Origin: Bacillota bacterium
GTDB lineage: Bacteria > Bacillota > Clostridia > Acetivibrionales > Acetivibrionaceae
Assembly: GCA_023421115.1 (NCBI GenBank)
Contig: JAEZUI010000141.1
Location: forward strand, 1 to 31,932
DNA: 31,932 bases
Reading direction: 5' to 3'
Shown: positions 1 to 8,046 of the stretch, piece by piece
Layout of the letters: each line of letters opens with the position of its first letter
Position numbering within the stretch: the stretch's first letter is position 1
The notes under the pieces: model-generated
Seen by the model: the letters and a program-made list of their open reading frames with translations, nothing else
Told to the model about the DNA's origin: nothing
Database searches by the model: none
Translations under genes and position numbers: made by a program

Positions 1-25
1 CATCATCCATAAAAATTTTTTGCAT
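1..25 (-). CDS. Start of an unidentified minus-strand gene, cut by the window edge
   Basis: On the minus strand an ATG at 25-23 opens a frame that stays open to the edge and reads MQKIFMDD. It is preceded at 39-34 by GGAGAG, 8 bases upstream, a good Clostridia ribosome binding site. Only eight codons are visible, so no function can be given. The ribosome binding site lies in a possible hairpin (31-40 with 65-74), which may control translation. Confidence 0.5.
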
Positions 26-30
26 AAAAA

Positions 31-74
31 ACACTCTCCTTTTCTTTTCTTACTTTAGAAATACAGGAAAGTGT
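31..74 (-). promoter_or_regulatory. Possible hairpin hiding the ribosome binding site of the left-edge gene
   Basis: On the minus strand ACACTTTCCT (74-65) can pair with AGGAGAGTGT (40-31) over 10 pairs, one being G-U. This would bury the GGAGAG ribosome binding site at 39-34. The plus-strand version has a C-A mismatch at the same place, so the pairing favours a minus-strand transcript. The loop is 24 bases and AT-rich. Confidence 0.3.
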
Positions 75-122
75 GATATATTGGAAGAGAAAGTTTGAAA
101 AACCACCGCGTTAGCGGTTTAG

Positions 123-512
123 TTCAAGGAAATGGGATTTGGAAGTTGGGAAGGTATGGAGCATAGCAAAATAAAAGAGTTGCACTATGAACAGTATACT
201 AGCTTTTATGAAAGGCCTCATTTATATAAATCACAAGAAAATGGTGAGAGTTTTGATGGATTATTGATGAGGGTAAAAAAAGCTTGGGATGAGATTTTAA
301 AAGCCGGTGGCAACAATATATTGATTGTGACACATGCAGTTGTATTGAAGACTTTATACACGATAATAAAAAACTTAGAACTTAAGGATTTATGGAATCT
401 GCCGTTTATGAAAGATACTTGCTTAACTATAGTTGAAGTGATAGAAAATAAGGTGGAGATAATATTGGAAGCTGATACTTCGCATTTGAAAAATGAAATC
501 AAAAATTCTTAA
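123..512 (+). pseudogene. Histidine phosphatase (phosphoglycerate mutase/CobC-like) fragment, 5' end missing
   Basis: The frame reads FKEMGFGSWEG directly after an in-frame TAG at 120-122, and continues through GESFDGLL and ILIVTHAVVLKTL to a stop at 512. These match the middle and C-terminal half of the histidine phosphatase superfamily, where FGxWEG, GES and the second catalytic His in VTH are conserved. The N-terminal LxRHGxT motif with the phosphate-accepting His is absent, and I see no trace of it in the 120 bases upstream in any frame. The first internal ATG (132) would give 126 residues against about 200 for the family, and it has no convincing ribosome binding site. I call it a decayed remnant, perhaps of an alpha-ribazole phosphatase-like gene. 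The exact substrate cannot be told. Confidence 0.65.
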
Positions 513-603
513 ATGCCAGAAAAAGCTTAAAGTTTTAAACTGAAGCATCCAACTATCGTGATCCTTAAGATTATTAAATTTATAAATGAAGGAGAGATTT
601 AGT

Positions 604-996
604 ATGCCATTAGTTAAAGTAGAAATATTTTCTGGTAAGTCAAAAGAGTATAAGAAAAAATTACTTGATTGCATACACTTAGCATTAGTAGAATCATTTA
701 AGATTCCTGATTATGATAGAATGCAAAGATTATATGAGTTAGACCCCGATAATTTTGAAACAATTTCTGGAAAGACTGATAAGTTTACTCTTATCGAATT
801 AACCGTATTTAAAGGGAGAAGTATAGAGGCAAAACGTAAACTATACTCAACAATTGTAGAAAACCTTAATGAATCTCTAGGTATAGATGGTTCAGATGTA
901 TTAATAGTAATTAATGAACCACCTCTCGAAAACTGGGGAATTCGAGGAGGAAAAGCGGCAATAGATATTGATTTTGGTTTTAAAGTAGATGTGTAA
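604..996 (+). CDS. Tautomerase family protein (tautomerase_2 type)
   Basis: The 130-residue product begins MPLVKVEIF. Loss of Met would expose Pro1, the catalytic base of the tautomerase/4-oxalocrotonate superfamily. The length, the central FTLIELTVFKGRS segment and the C-terminal DVLIVINEPPLENWGIRGG fit the longer tautomerase_2 subgroup rather than the 60-residue 4-OT type. An ATG at 586 is in frame, but AAGGAGAG at 588-595 is an ideal ribosome binding site for the ATG at 604, and only that start puts Pro second. It stands alone between the phosphatase remnant and the celC promoter. The natural substrate is not predictable; these proteins are cytoplasmic. Superfamily call is firm, role unknown. 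Confidence 0.8.
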   Translation: MPLVKVEIFSGKSKEYKKKLLDCIHLALVESFKIPDYDRMQRLYELDPDNFETISGKTDKFTLIELTVFKGRSIEAKRKLYSTIVENLNESLGIDGSDVLIVINEPPLENWGIRGGKAAIDIDFGFKVDV

Positions 997-1043
997 GTGC
1001 TTATTAAAAATGATGCTTCAGCTATGGGAAGATTTCTAATGTA

Positions 1044-1071
1044 TTGCATAGCATAAAAAAAATGATATAAT
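1044..1071 (+). promoter_or_regulatory. SigA-type promoter of the celC-like gene
   Basis: TTGCAT (1044-1049) and TATAAT (1066-1071) are separated by 16 bases, close to the vegetative consensus. Transcription should begin near 1078, which places the 20-bp operator at about +1 to +20, a classic position for repression. The gene starts at 1222, giving a leader of about 145 bases. Confidence 0.7.
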
Positions 1072-1077
1072 ACTTAT

Positions 1078-1097
1078 AATTGGACACGCGTACAATT
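1078..1097 (+). promoter_or_regulatory. Putative GlyR3-type operator upstream of celC
   Basis: AATTGGACACGCGTACAATT is a 20-bp near palindrome with a central CG step, the usual design of LacI-family operators; 8 of 10 base pairs are symmetric. Its reverse complement recurs upstream of licA (3663-3682) with one base different. The adjacent LacI-family gene is the obvious binder. Known background: GlyR3 of C. thermocellum binds a near-palindromic site containing ACGCG in its celC promoter and is released by laminaribiose. Confidence 0.7.
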
Positions 1098-1221
1098 GCT
1101 TCAAAATGCAATATGTGTTAAATATTCCAATGTAGTAGCACCAAGTTTTTTGCATTTTAAAACATAAAAACATTTAATTTAATATTAGTATTTAATAGTC
1201 AATAGTTTAGGAGGCTAGTAA

Positions 1222-2253
1222 ATGGTTAGTTACAAAGCTGGTATAAATTTAGGTGGATGGATATCACAATACGAAATCTTTAGTAAAACACATTTTGATA
1301 CCTTTATTACAGAGAAGGATATTGAGACTATAGCAGAATCAGGGTTCGATCATATTAGATTACCCTTTGATTATCCACTTATCGAGTCCGATGAGGAGGT
1401 AGGCAAATATAAAGAAGAAGGGCTTTTATATATTGACCAGTGTCTTAAGTGGTGTAAAAAATATCACTTAGGTCTTATATTAGACATGCATCACGCTCCC
1501 GGGTATCGTTTTCAAGATTTAAAGACAAATACATTATTTGAAGATCCATCTCAACAGAAGAGATTAATTGACATATGGAGTTATTTGACAAAACGTTATA
1601 TAGATGAACGTGAATATATGGCATTTGAAATATTAAATGAAATTGTTGAGCCTGACAGTGTTCGTTGGAATAAGTTAATGCTGAAGTGTATAAAGGCAAT
1701 TAGAGAAATTGATCTTACCAGATGGATTTATATTGGAGGTAATAATTATAACAGTCCCGATGAGCTTAAAAATCTTGCAGATATTGAGGATGATTATATA
1801 GTATATAACTTTCATTTTTATAATCCTTTTTTCTTCACACATCAGAAAGCTCACTGGTCAGAAAGTGCCATGGCATATAACAGGGCTGTTAAGTATCCAG
1901 GTCAATATGAAGGAATTGAGGCTTTTGTTCAGGAAAATCCTCAATATGATTTTATGATGAAAGTAAATAATATTCAATTAAATAAGGAAATGTTGCGGAA
2001 AGATTTAAAGTCTGCAATTGAATTCAAGGAGGAGAAAAAATGTAAACTTTATTGTGGTGAGTTTGGTGCAATTGCAATTGCAGATCTAGAGTCCAGAATA
2101 AAATGGCATGAAGACTATGTCAGTCTTTTGGAAGAGTATGATATTGGTGGTGCAGTATGGAACTATAAGGAGATGGATTTTGAAATTTATAATGGGGAAG
2201 GTAAACCACTATCAACGGAATTAATACAAATACTAACAAGAAAGAAAGTATAA
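1222..2253 (+). CDS. celC: GH5 endo-beta-glucanase, CelC-like
   Basis: This 343-residue glycoside hydrolase family 5 enzyme has the same length as C. thermocellum CelC and closely resembles it as I recall that sequence. The acid/base Glu140 lies in FEILNE and the nucleophile Glu280 in YCGEFG, exactly the catalytic positions known for CelC. Other family marks are HIRLPFDYP and LDMHHAPG. There is no signal peptide, dockerin or carbohydrate-binding module, so it should act in the cytoplasm, or be released without one, on short beta-glucan chains. GGAGG at 1210-1214 sets the start. It heads the cluster followed by the LacI-type regulator and GH16 laminarinase, and has its own promoter and operator at 1044-1097. 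Family and ortholog assignment are confident; in vivo substrate preference is inferred. Confidence 0.95.
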   Translation: MVSYKAGINLGGWISQYEIFSKTHFDTFITEKDIETIAESGFDHIRLPFDYPLIESDEEVGKYKEEGLLYIDQCLKWCKKYHLGLILDMHHAPGYRFQDLKTNTLFEDPSQQKRLIDIWSYLTKRYIDEREYMAFEILNEIVEPDSVRWNKLMLKCIKAIREIDLTRWIYIGGNNYNSPDELKNLADIEDDYIVYNFHFYNPFFFTHQKAHWSESAMAYNRAVKYPGQYEGIEAFVQENPQYDFMMKVNNIQLNKEMLRKDLKSAIEFKEEKKCKLYCGEFGAIAIADLESRIKWHEDYVSLLEEYDIGGAVWNYKEMDFEIYNGEGKPLSTELIQILTRKKV

Positions 2254-2310
2254 TTTTTCAAGGTTATATATGTGAGTGAAAAATTTTATGAATATAATTT
2301 AATGTAATAA

Positions 2311-2464
2311 GGTGACTTCAAAAAAACTTTGTAATCGCCATTATAAAAAATCTGATTTACATCTTTTGTACTGCAAAACAATGTTTTTCTGATTGAAAGC
2401 TTTTAAGATTTCATGATGGACTATGTGACTTATATATTGTATAGGTTATTTTTTGAAATGGCCT
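2311..2464. repeat. Dispersed repeat, copy A (longer, degenerate)
   Basis: The last 24 bases (2441-2464) are identical to 24938-24961. The left end, GGTGACTTC followed by a run of A and then GCCATT..AAAAAAT.TGATTT, also aligns with 24861-24911 with gaps. Copy A carries extra material in the middle. Its right end supplies the TTGAAA used in the putative lacI promoter. Confidence 0.6.
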
Positions 2465-2480
2465 AAAATGAGGCTATTAT
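2453..2480 (+). promoter_or_regulatory. Possible promoter of the LacI-family gene
   Basis: TTGAAA (2453-2458), a 16-base spacer and TATTAT (2475-2480) would start RNA near 2487, only about 18 bases before the translation start. The -35 lies inside the dispersed repeat. No copy of the 20-bp operator is present here, so the regulator may be made independently of autorepression, besides read-through from celC. Confidence 0.4.
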
Positions 2481-2504
2481 ATAAGTGTTCGTGTGAGGTG
2501 GATG

Positions 2505-3539
2505 ATGACTAGCAGGGAAATAGCAAAATTATGCGGTGTTTCCAGAGCTACTGTATCTAGAGTCATTAACAATGACCCTAATGTAAAAGAGGAAACTCGA
2601 CAACTGATTCAATCAGTAATAAAGGAGAATAATTATGTTCCAATAGCACCTGCCAGACGTTTAGCTGGAATAGATAGTAACATAATTGGTTTGTTTGTTT
2701 TAGATATTAATATCTCTGAATCAACAACAAGAGTTTCAAAAAGCACTTACTTTTCACAGCTTATAAATTTAATAATAGATCAGGCAAACAATTTTGGTTT
2801 TCAAGTGTTGGTGTCAATTGTAACTTCAGAGAAACAATTAATTGAAGTAAGAAATCTTTTCATCAGCCGAACCATTTTTAGTGGTATTTTTATAGGTGCA
2901 TTTAATGATAAGTCTCAGCTTGATGATAGTATTATATCACAATATCCTACAATTATTATTGATCGTCAATCTAAAAATATAATGGAAAAGTCAAATCGCT
3001 TGGTTATAAACTTAGATAACTTTGATGGTGCTTACAATGCAACACAATTTTTGATTAAATTAGGCCATACCAGAATTGGACATATATCCGGAGACCTAAG
3101 AAAGCTTTCAGGTATAGAGCGTTACGAAGGATATAAGAAGGCATTAACAGATGCAAAATTGTGTTTTGACACAAATATAATACGTGAAGGCAACTTTCTC
3201 GAAGACAGTGGCTATTTATTGGCTCATGAAATATTAAAAGAGAATATAACAGCTATTTTCTGTGCTAATGATGGAATGGCCATTAGTGCAATTAAAGCTA
3301 TTAAAGAAAAAGGCTTAAATGTTCCGGATGATATATCTGTAATAGGGTTTGATAATATAGTAATCGGAAACTATATTATGCCTGCATTAACAACAGTAGA
3401 TGCACCATTACAATACATTGCCAGAGCATGTATTGAATCATTAAAATACTTCTGTAAAAATAAACATTTTGAACAAAATGAAATCAAGATTAAGACTAAT
3501 TTGGTAATCCGTGAATCAACTAAAGAAACTTTAAAATAA
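2505..3539 (+). CDS. glyR3: LacI-family transcriptional repressor, GlyR3-like
   Basis: The 344-residue product has an N-terminal LacI helix-turn-helix (SREIAKLCGVSRATVSRVIN, residues about 3-22), a hinge helix region ending ARRLAG, and a periplasmic-binding-protein-like effector domain from about residue 60 with the conserved FDGAYNATQFLIKLGHTRIGHI and DISVIGFDN motifs. It sits between GH5 and GH16 genes exactly as glyR3 does in C. thermocellum, where it represses celC and responds to laminaribiose. GAGGTGG at 2495-2501 best serves the ATG at 2505; in-frame GTG (2493) and ATG (2502) starts are possible. The likely binding sites are the paired palindromes at 1078-1097 and 3663-3682. Regulator class is certain; ligand is by homology. 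Confidence 0.92.
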   Translation: MTSREIAKLCGVSRATVSRVINNDPNVKEETRQLIQSVIKENNYVPIAPARRLAGIDSNIIGLFVLDINISESTTRVSKSTYFSQLINLIIDQANNFGFQVLVSIVTSEKQLIEVRNLFISRTIFSGIFIGAFNDKSQLDDSIISQYPTIIIDRQSKNIMEKSNRLVINLDNFDGAYNATQFLIKLGHTRIGHISGDLRKLSGIERYEGYKKALTDAKLCFDTNIIREGNFLEDSGYLLAHEILKENITAIFCANDGMAISAIKAIKEKGLNVPDDISVIGFDNIVIGNYIMPALTTVDAPLQYIARACIESLKYFCKNKHFEQNEIKIKTNLVIRESTKETLK

Positions 3540-3627
3540 ATACTTCTGTAAAAAAGTAATAAGCTGAAGTGTATGTTTTGTAAAAATATAGATTTTTACC
3601 AATTGCTTTTTAGCTATAGAGTTAACT

Positions 3628-3642
3628 ATCTATAGTATAGAT
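3628..3642. promoter_or_regulatory. 15-bp perfect inverted repeat in the licA promoter region
   Basis: ATCTATA-G-TATAGAT is a perfect odd palindrome about 9 bases upstream of the -10 hexamer at 3651, where a -35 would be expected but no TTGACA-like hexamer is seen. It is unlike the GlyR3-type operator and could be the site of a second regulator, or a chance product of AT-rich sequence. Confidence 0.3.
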
Positions 3643-3650
3643 CTGAACTA

Positions 3651-3656
3651 TATAAT
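3651..3656 (+). promoter_or_regulatory. -10 element of a separate licA promoter
   Basis: TATAAT precedes the second operator by 6 bases, repeating the -10/operator layout of celC. No good -35 is found at 16-18 bases upstream. The leader to the licA start is about 145 bases, nearly the same as for celC. Confidence 0.5.
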
Positions 3657-3662
3657 TAAATT

Positions 3663-3682
3663 AATTGTACGCGGGTCCAATT
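3663..3682 (-). promoter_or_regulatory. Putative GlyR3-type operator upstream of licA
   Basis: The plus strand reads AATTGTACGCGGGTCCAATT. Read on the minus strand it matches the celC operator (1078-1097) in 19 of 20 positions. It starts 6 bases after a TATAAT, so a bound repressor would cover the transcription start. Confidence 0.7.
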
Positions 3683-3806
3683 TGTATTAGTTGATTTTTT
3701 AAGAATTTATAGTTCTACTGTATATGGTAGGGAGAAATGATTTATCAGGTAGTAGTTACCCCTTGGGGTATGTATTATAATTTTAAATTTATAGGGAGGA
3801 TAAAAA

Positions 3807-6800
3807 ATGTATAAGAAATTATTGTCATCTGCACTGGTATTTTTAGTATTATTATCTGCTTGGTCAGCAAAATCCGTGCAAGCTTCTGTTGTGATTAATG
3901 ATATTAATGGGCATTGGGCCTCAGAAGACTTGAGTAAATGGGTAGAAAAAGGGATTTTGCAAGGCTACGAAAATGGAATGATAAAACCTGATAGTAACAT
4001 CACAAGAGCGGAATTTATCACATTAGTTAATAAAGTCTTTGGATTCTATGAATTAAGTCAAAAACAGTTTTTAGACGTAGATAACACAAAATGGTTTTCA
4101 GATGAAATATTAAAGGCAAGGGCATCAGGATACATTGCAGGCTATGAGAATAATGTTTTTAAACCTGAAAATTATATTACAAGACAGGAATCCGTTGTTA
4201 TTATGGCAAAAGTTTTTGAATTACAAAACAATAATGATAATTATATAAGTAAACTTAAAGATGGAAACTCAATCAGGGAATATGCAAAAGAGTCTGTTGC
4301 TGCAATGCTGGAAAAAGGGTACATAACAGGTTATAAAGATGGTACTTTTACGCCTGATAAATATATTACCCGTGCAGAAACAATTACAATATTAAATCAA
4401 ATTCTTACATCTTTGTATAATAAAAAAGGTAACTATTCAAGCAAGGAGATAAATGGAAATGCACTGATTAATACTGAAGGCGTTGTTTTGGAAAACACCC
4501 TAATAAATGGTGATTTATACTTATCTCCAGGCATTCAAAATGGAGATGTAACCCTTGATGGGGTAGAAGTAAAGGGAATTGTTTATGTTAATGGTGGAGG
4601 AAGTAACAGCGTTCATTTTAAAAATACTAAATTAGGCAAGGTTATAGTTAATAAAAAGGGAGATGAGGGAGTTAGAATTGTAACTTCAGGAAGTACTTCT
4701 GTTGATAGTTTTATAACTAAATCCATTACAAAACTTGAAGAAAAAGAATTGAAAGCAGATGGATTTAAAGAAGTTATAGTTGATTCCCAACTGTTATCTG
4801 GTAATAAAATAGTATTTGTTGGTGATTTTGAAAATGTTGATGTCCAGTCAGAAGGAGCTTTGTTAGAAACAAAAGAAGCAAAAATGAAATTAAAAATATC
4901 TGCGGATATGGTTAAAATAAATGGTGAAACAATTGGAAAATCATCAAAAAGTTATGTTGTAAATGGTGGATTGCAGGTAGTTGAAGTAGAAGAACCAAAA
5001 CCTTTAGCTATGCCAAGTGCAACAGCCACACCCAGCAAAACAAGTACAAAAAGTAAAAAAAATACTGAAAGTAGACCTCAATCAACAAGTACACCTCGAT
5101 CAACAAGTACATCTGGATCGTCAAGTACACCAAGCCCATCTGTTACACCTAGCACTACCGTTAGTCCTAGTGATCCAAATAACGAGTGGCATCTAGTTTG
5201 GGCGGATGAGTTTGATAGCTCTACAATAAATATGGATAATTGGAGCTATGATGTACCAACTAATGGAAGATGGAATAAAGAGATACAATCCTACACACAA
5301 AATAATGCTTCTATAAATAATGGTTCACTAATTATTGAAGCAAGGAAAGAAGATATTACAGAACCTAGTGGTGAAACATATAATTATTCATCAGGTAAAT
5401 TAATTACTAAAGGAAAACAATCTTGGACTTATGGAAAGTTTGAATTAAGAGCAAAAATGCCAACAGGACAAGGTATATGGCCGGCAATTTGGATGATGCC
5501 AGAAGATGAACCCTTCTATGGTACATGGCCTAAATGTGGTGAAATTGATATTATGGAGCTTTTAGGTCATATACCGAATAAACTTCATGGAACATGCCAC
5601 TTTGGAGAACCACATAAAGAATCACAAGGAACATATTTCTTGCCGGAAGGCGAGAGCTTTGGTGATGATTATCATATTTATTCAATGGAATGGGAACCAG
5701 GTGAAATACGTTGGTATATAGATGGAAATTTATATCATACTGCCAATGACTGGTACTCTAAAGATCCTAACCAGGCTGATGATTATACTTATCCTGCACC
5801 CTTTGACCAAGATTTCTTTTTGATTTTAAATATATCTGTTGGAGGCAGTTGGCCAGGAAATCCTGATGAAACAACAATTTTTCCTCAACAGATGGCAGTG
5901 GATTATGTAAGAGTATATCAAAAGAATGAATATCCTGTTCGTGAAAAACCAATCAAGGAAGTGGAAACTGCAAGAGAACCTCTTGAGGATGGAAACTACA
6001 TCTATAATGGCAGTTTTAATGTAGAAGATCCTGCAGCAATTGATATAGAAGGCATTCCAAATACATCTTATTGGACTTTCTTAGAGGGACCTGGGGGAAA
6101 TGCAACAGTCAATATAGATAAAGATGCTATGCATGTGCAGATAGAAAATGGAGGAACAGCTGATTACAGTGTACAATTACTTCAGGCACCAATCCATCTT
6201 GAAAAAGGTGCAAAATATAGGGCTTCTTTTGATGTGAAAGCTAAGGAAGAAAGGGAGATAAAACTGAAAATAGGTGGAGATGGTGACAGAGGATGGAAAG
6301 ATTATGGGGGAATTGCACCATTTATGATTTCTACAGAAATGAAATCCTATCAGTTTGAATTCACCATGAATGATAGTACTGATGTTAAAGCACGATTTGA
6401 GTTTAATATGGGTTTAAACAATAATGATGTCTTTATTGATAGCGTAAAGCTAATTAAGATAGAAGATGCACCAGTGGTAGACCCTTCAACAATAGCAAGA
6501 CCTCCGCTTTTAAAAGGTAATTATATATATAATGGTACCTTTGACCAAGGCATAAATAGAATGGGTTTCTGGAACTTTACTAAAGATGATTCTGCAAGTG
6601 CTGTAGCTTATATTGGAAGTGCAGTTAATGAACGTAGATTTGAGTGTAGAATAGCAGATGGTGGAGATTCGAAAGAAGCTATAAAATTGACTCAAGCAGG
6701 GATTAATATTCAAAGTGGTAAAGCTTACAAGCTGAGTTTCGAAGCAAGTGCAGAAGAAGCAAGAACTATTGATGTGGAAATTGGAAGTAATTTGAATAAG

Positions 6801-7916
6801 AGCAGCATTTTTTCTAAAACTATTGAAATAGGACAGGAGAATAAAACATATCAATTTGAATTTACAATGGATGGAACCTCAGATAAGAATGGGGAGCTTA
6901 AGTTTAATCTAGGCGGAAATGATGGGGATGTTTATATTGACAATGTAGCCTTGCAAAAATTAACTACAGATGAAGTTGAAGGGAATTTACTTGTTAATGG
7001 GGTATTTAATAACTTAACAGGTTGGAATTGTGAAGCATATAGCCTTGGTAAAGCAACTTTTGAAAATATTGATGAACAATTTAAGGCATCCATTGATTCT
7101 GTTGGTACTGAGGGTTGGAATGTACAATTATATCAAGATAATGTGAAGCTAGAAGAAGGTGAAAAATATGAAGTTTCCTTTGATGCAAAATCAACACTTG
7201 ATAGAAACGTAGTGGCTCAACTGCAAAAAACAGAGGACTGGATATCATACTTTCAGGAAAATGTTTTACTCACAAATGAACTTATGACATACACCTATGA
7301 ATTTACAATGAATAAGCCTACAGATGAAGTATCAAGGTTTAGTTTTGCACTGGGTAATACTGATAATACTGCTTATGATCAACATGAGGTAATCATTGAT
7401 AATGTTGTAGTAAGAAAGGTTGTACCTCCTGCTACCTTAATATTAAATGGAATCTTTGAGGAAGATAAAGAGCATTGGTTGGAATATTGGGGTGGAAGTT
7501 GGGAAGATGCACCTGAAGGTGCTTCTAATGGTACTGCAACAGGTTCTTGTAATATAGTTGAAGGAGAGCTTGAAGTTAATATTACCAAGGTAGGGATTCA
7601 AGCATACACACCTCAAATTAAACAAGAGAATTTGTTATTGGAAAAGGATGTAACATATACTTTATCTTTTACAGCAAGGGCACTTGATGCAAGAAGTATT
7701 AAAGTAGATATATTGGATTCTGTTTATAACTGGTATGGTGGAAGTACCTTTGATTTAACAACAGAAGATGATAACTATACACTCACATTTACCCCTAATG
7801 AGTCAATTAGCGATGGTGTATTAACTTTAAATTTTGGAAATATACCTGATAAGACATCATTGGCAACTACTGTTTATATAGATGATATATTGTTAATAAA
7901 ACAAATAAGTAAATAA
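3807..7916 (+). CDS. licA: SLH-anchored GH16 beta-1,3(4)-glucanase (laminarinase), LicA-like
   Basis: The 1369-residue protein starts with a signal peptide (residues 1 to about 27). Three S-layer homology repeats follow (about 30-205; GYENGMIKPDSNITRAEF, GYENNVFKPENYITRQE, GYKDGTFTPDKYITRAE), then a beta-rich region to about 395 in the place of CBM54 in C. thermocellum LicA. A Ser/Thr/Pro linker (about 400-457) leads to the GH16 domain (459-706), whose GEIDIME motif holds the nucleophile Glu579 and acid/base Glu584. Four CBM4-type beta-sandwich repeats complete it (about 727-890, 899-1053, 1058-1205, 1210-1369). It should be secreted and bound to the cell wall, cutting beta-1,3- and mixed-linked glucans. 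GGGAGGA at 3794-3800 sets the start. It has its own promoter and operator, and a terminator at 7959-7996. Confidence 0.93.
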   Translation: MYKKLLSSALVFLVLLSAWSAKSVQASVVINDINGHWASEDLSKWVEKGILQGYENGMIKPDSNITRAEFITLVNKVFGFYELSQKQFLDVDNTKWFSDEILKARASGYIAGYENNVFKPENYITRQESVVIMAKVFELQNNNDNYISKLKDGNSIREYAKESVAAMLEKGYITGYKDGTFTPDKYITRAETITILNQILTSLYNKKGNYSSKEINGNALINTEGVVLENTLINGDLYLSPGIQNGDVTLDGVEVKGIVYVNGGGSNSVHFKNTKLGKVIVNKKGDEGVRIVTSGSTSVDSFITKSITKLEEKELKADGFKEVIVDSQLLSGNKIVFVGDFENVDVQSEGALLETKEAKMKLKISADMVKINGETIGKSSKSYVVNGGLQVVEVEEPKPLAMPSATATPSKTSTKSKKNTESRPQSTSTPRSTSTSGSSSTPSPSVTPSTTVSPSDPNNEWHLVWADEFDSSTINMDNWSYDVPTNGRWNKEIQSYTQNNASINNGSLIIEARKEDITEPSGETYNYSSGKLITKGKQSWTYGKFELRAKMPTGQGIWPAIWMMPEDEPFYGTWPKCGEIDIMELLGHIPNKLHGTCHFGEPHKESQGTYFLPEGESFGDDYHIYSMEWEPGEIRWYIDGNLYHTANDWYSKDPNQADDYTYPAPFDQDFFLILNISVGGSWPGNPDETTIFPQQMAVDYVRVYQKNEYPVREKPIKEVETAREPLEDGNYIYNGSFNVEDPAAIDIEGIPNTSYWTFLEGPGGNATVNIDKDAMHVQIENGGTADYSVQLLQAPIHLEKGAKYRASFDVKAKEEREIKLKIGGDGDRGWKDYGGIAPFMISTEMKSYQFEFTMNDSTDVKARFEFNMGLNNNDVFIDSVKLIKIEDAPVVDPSTIARPPLLKGNYIYNGTFDQGINRMGFWNFTKDDSASAVAYIGSAVNERRFECRIADGGDSKEAIKLTQAGINIQSGKAYKLSFEASAEEARTIDVEIGSNLNKSSIFSKTIEIGQENKTYQFEFTMDGTSDKNGELKFNLGGNDGDVYIDNVALQKLTTDEVEGNLLVNGVFNNLTGWNCEAYSLGKATFENIDEQFKASIDSVGTEGWNVQLYQDNVKLEEGEKYEVSFDAKSTLDRNVVAQLQKTEDWISYFQENVLLTNELMTYTYEFTMNKPTDEVSRFSFALGNTDNTAYDQHEVIIDNVVVRKVVPPATLILNGIFEEDKEHWLEYWGGSWEDAPEGASNGTATGSCNIVEGELEVNITKVGIQAYTPQIKQENLLLEKDVTYTLSFTARALDARSIKVDILDSVYNWYGGSTFDLTTEDDNYTLTFTPNESISDGVLTLNFGNIPDKTSLATTVYIDDILLIKQISK

Positions 7917-7958
7917 GCTTACAATAAAATACTTAGAATTATAGTTGTGGTATTTTGG

Positions 7959-7996
7959 AAGGCATTATTTAGTAAATGTACTATATAATGCCTTTT
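7959..7996 (+). terminator. Rho-independent terminator after licA
   Basis: AAGGCATTAT (7959-7968) pairs perfectly with ATAATGCCTT (7985-7994), with an inner AGT/ACT pairing in the 16-base loop. The stem ends in TTTT (7993-7996). It begins 42 bases after the licA stop. Confidence 0.75.
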
Positions 7997-8046
7997 GTAT
8001 ATCCTGTAATGTAATTTACTTGTATAAAATTTGCATTTTAATTATA

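Noticed and set aside
2311..2339. Terminator between celC and the regulator gene
   Set aside because: GGTGACTT and AATCGCC can pair only with mismatches and no T-run follows; the segment is better explained as part of the dispersed repeat.
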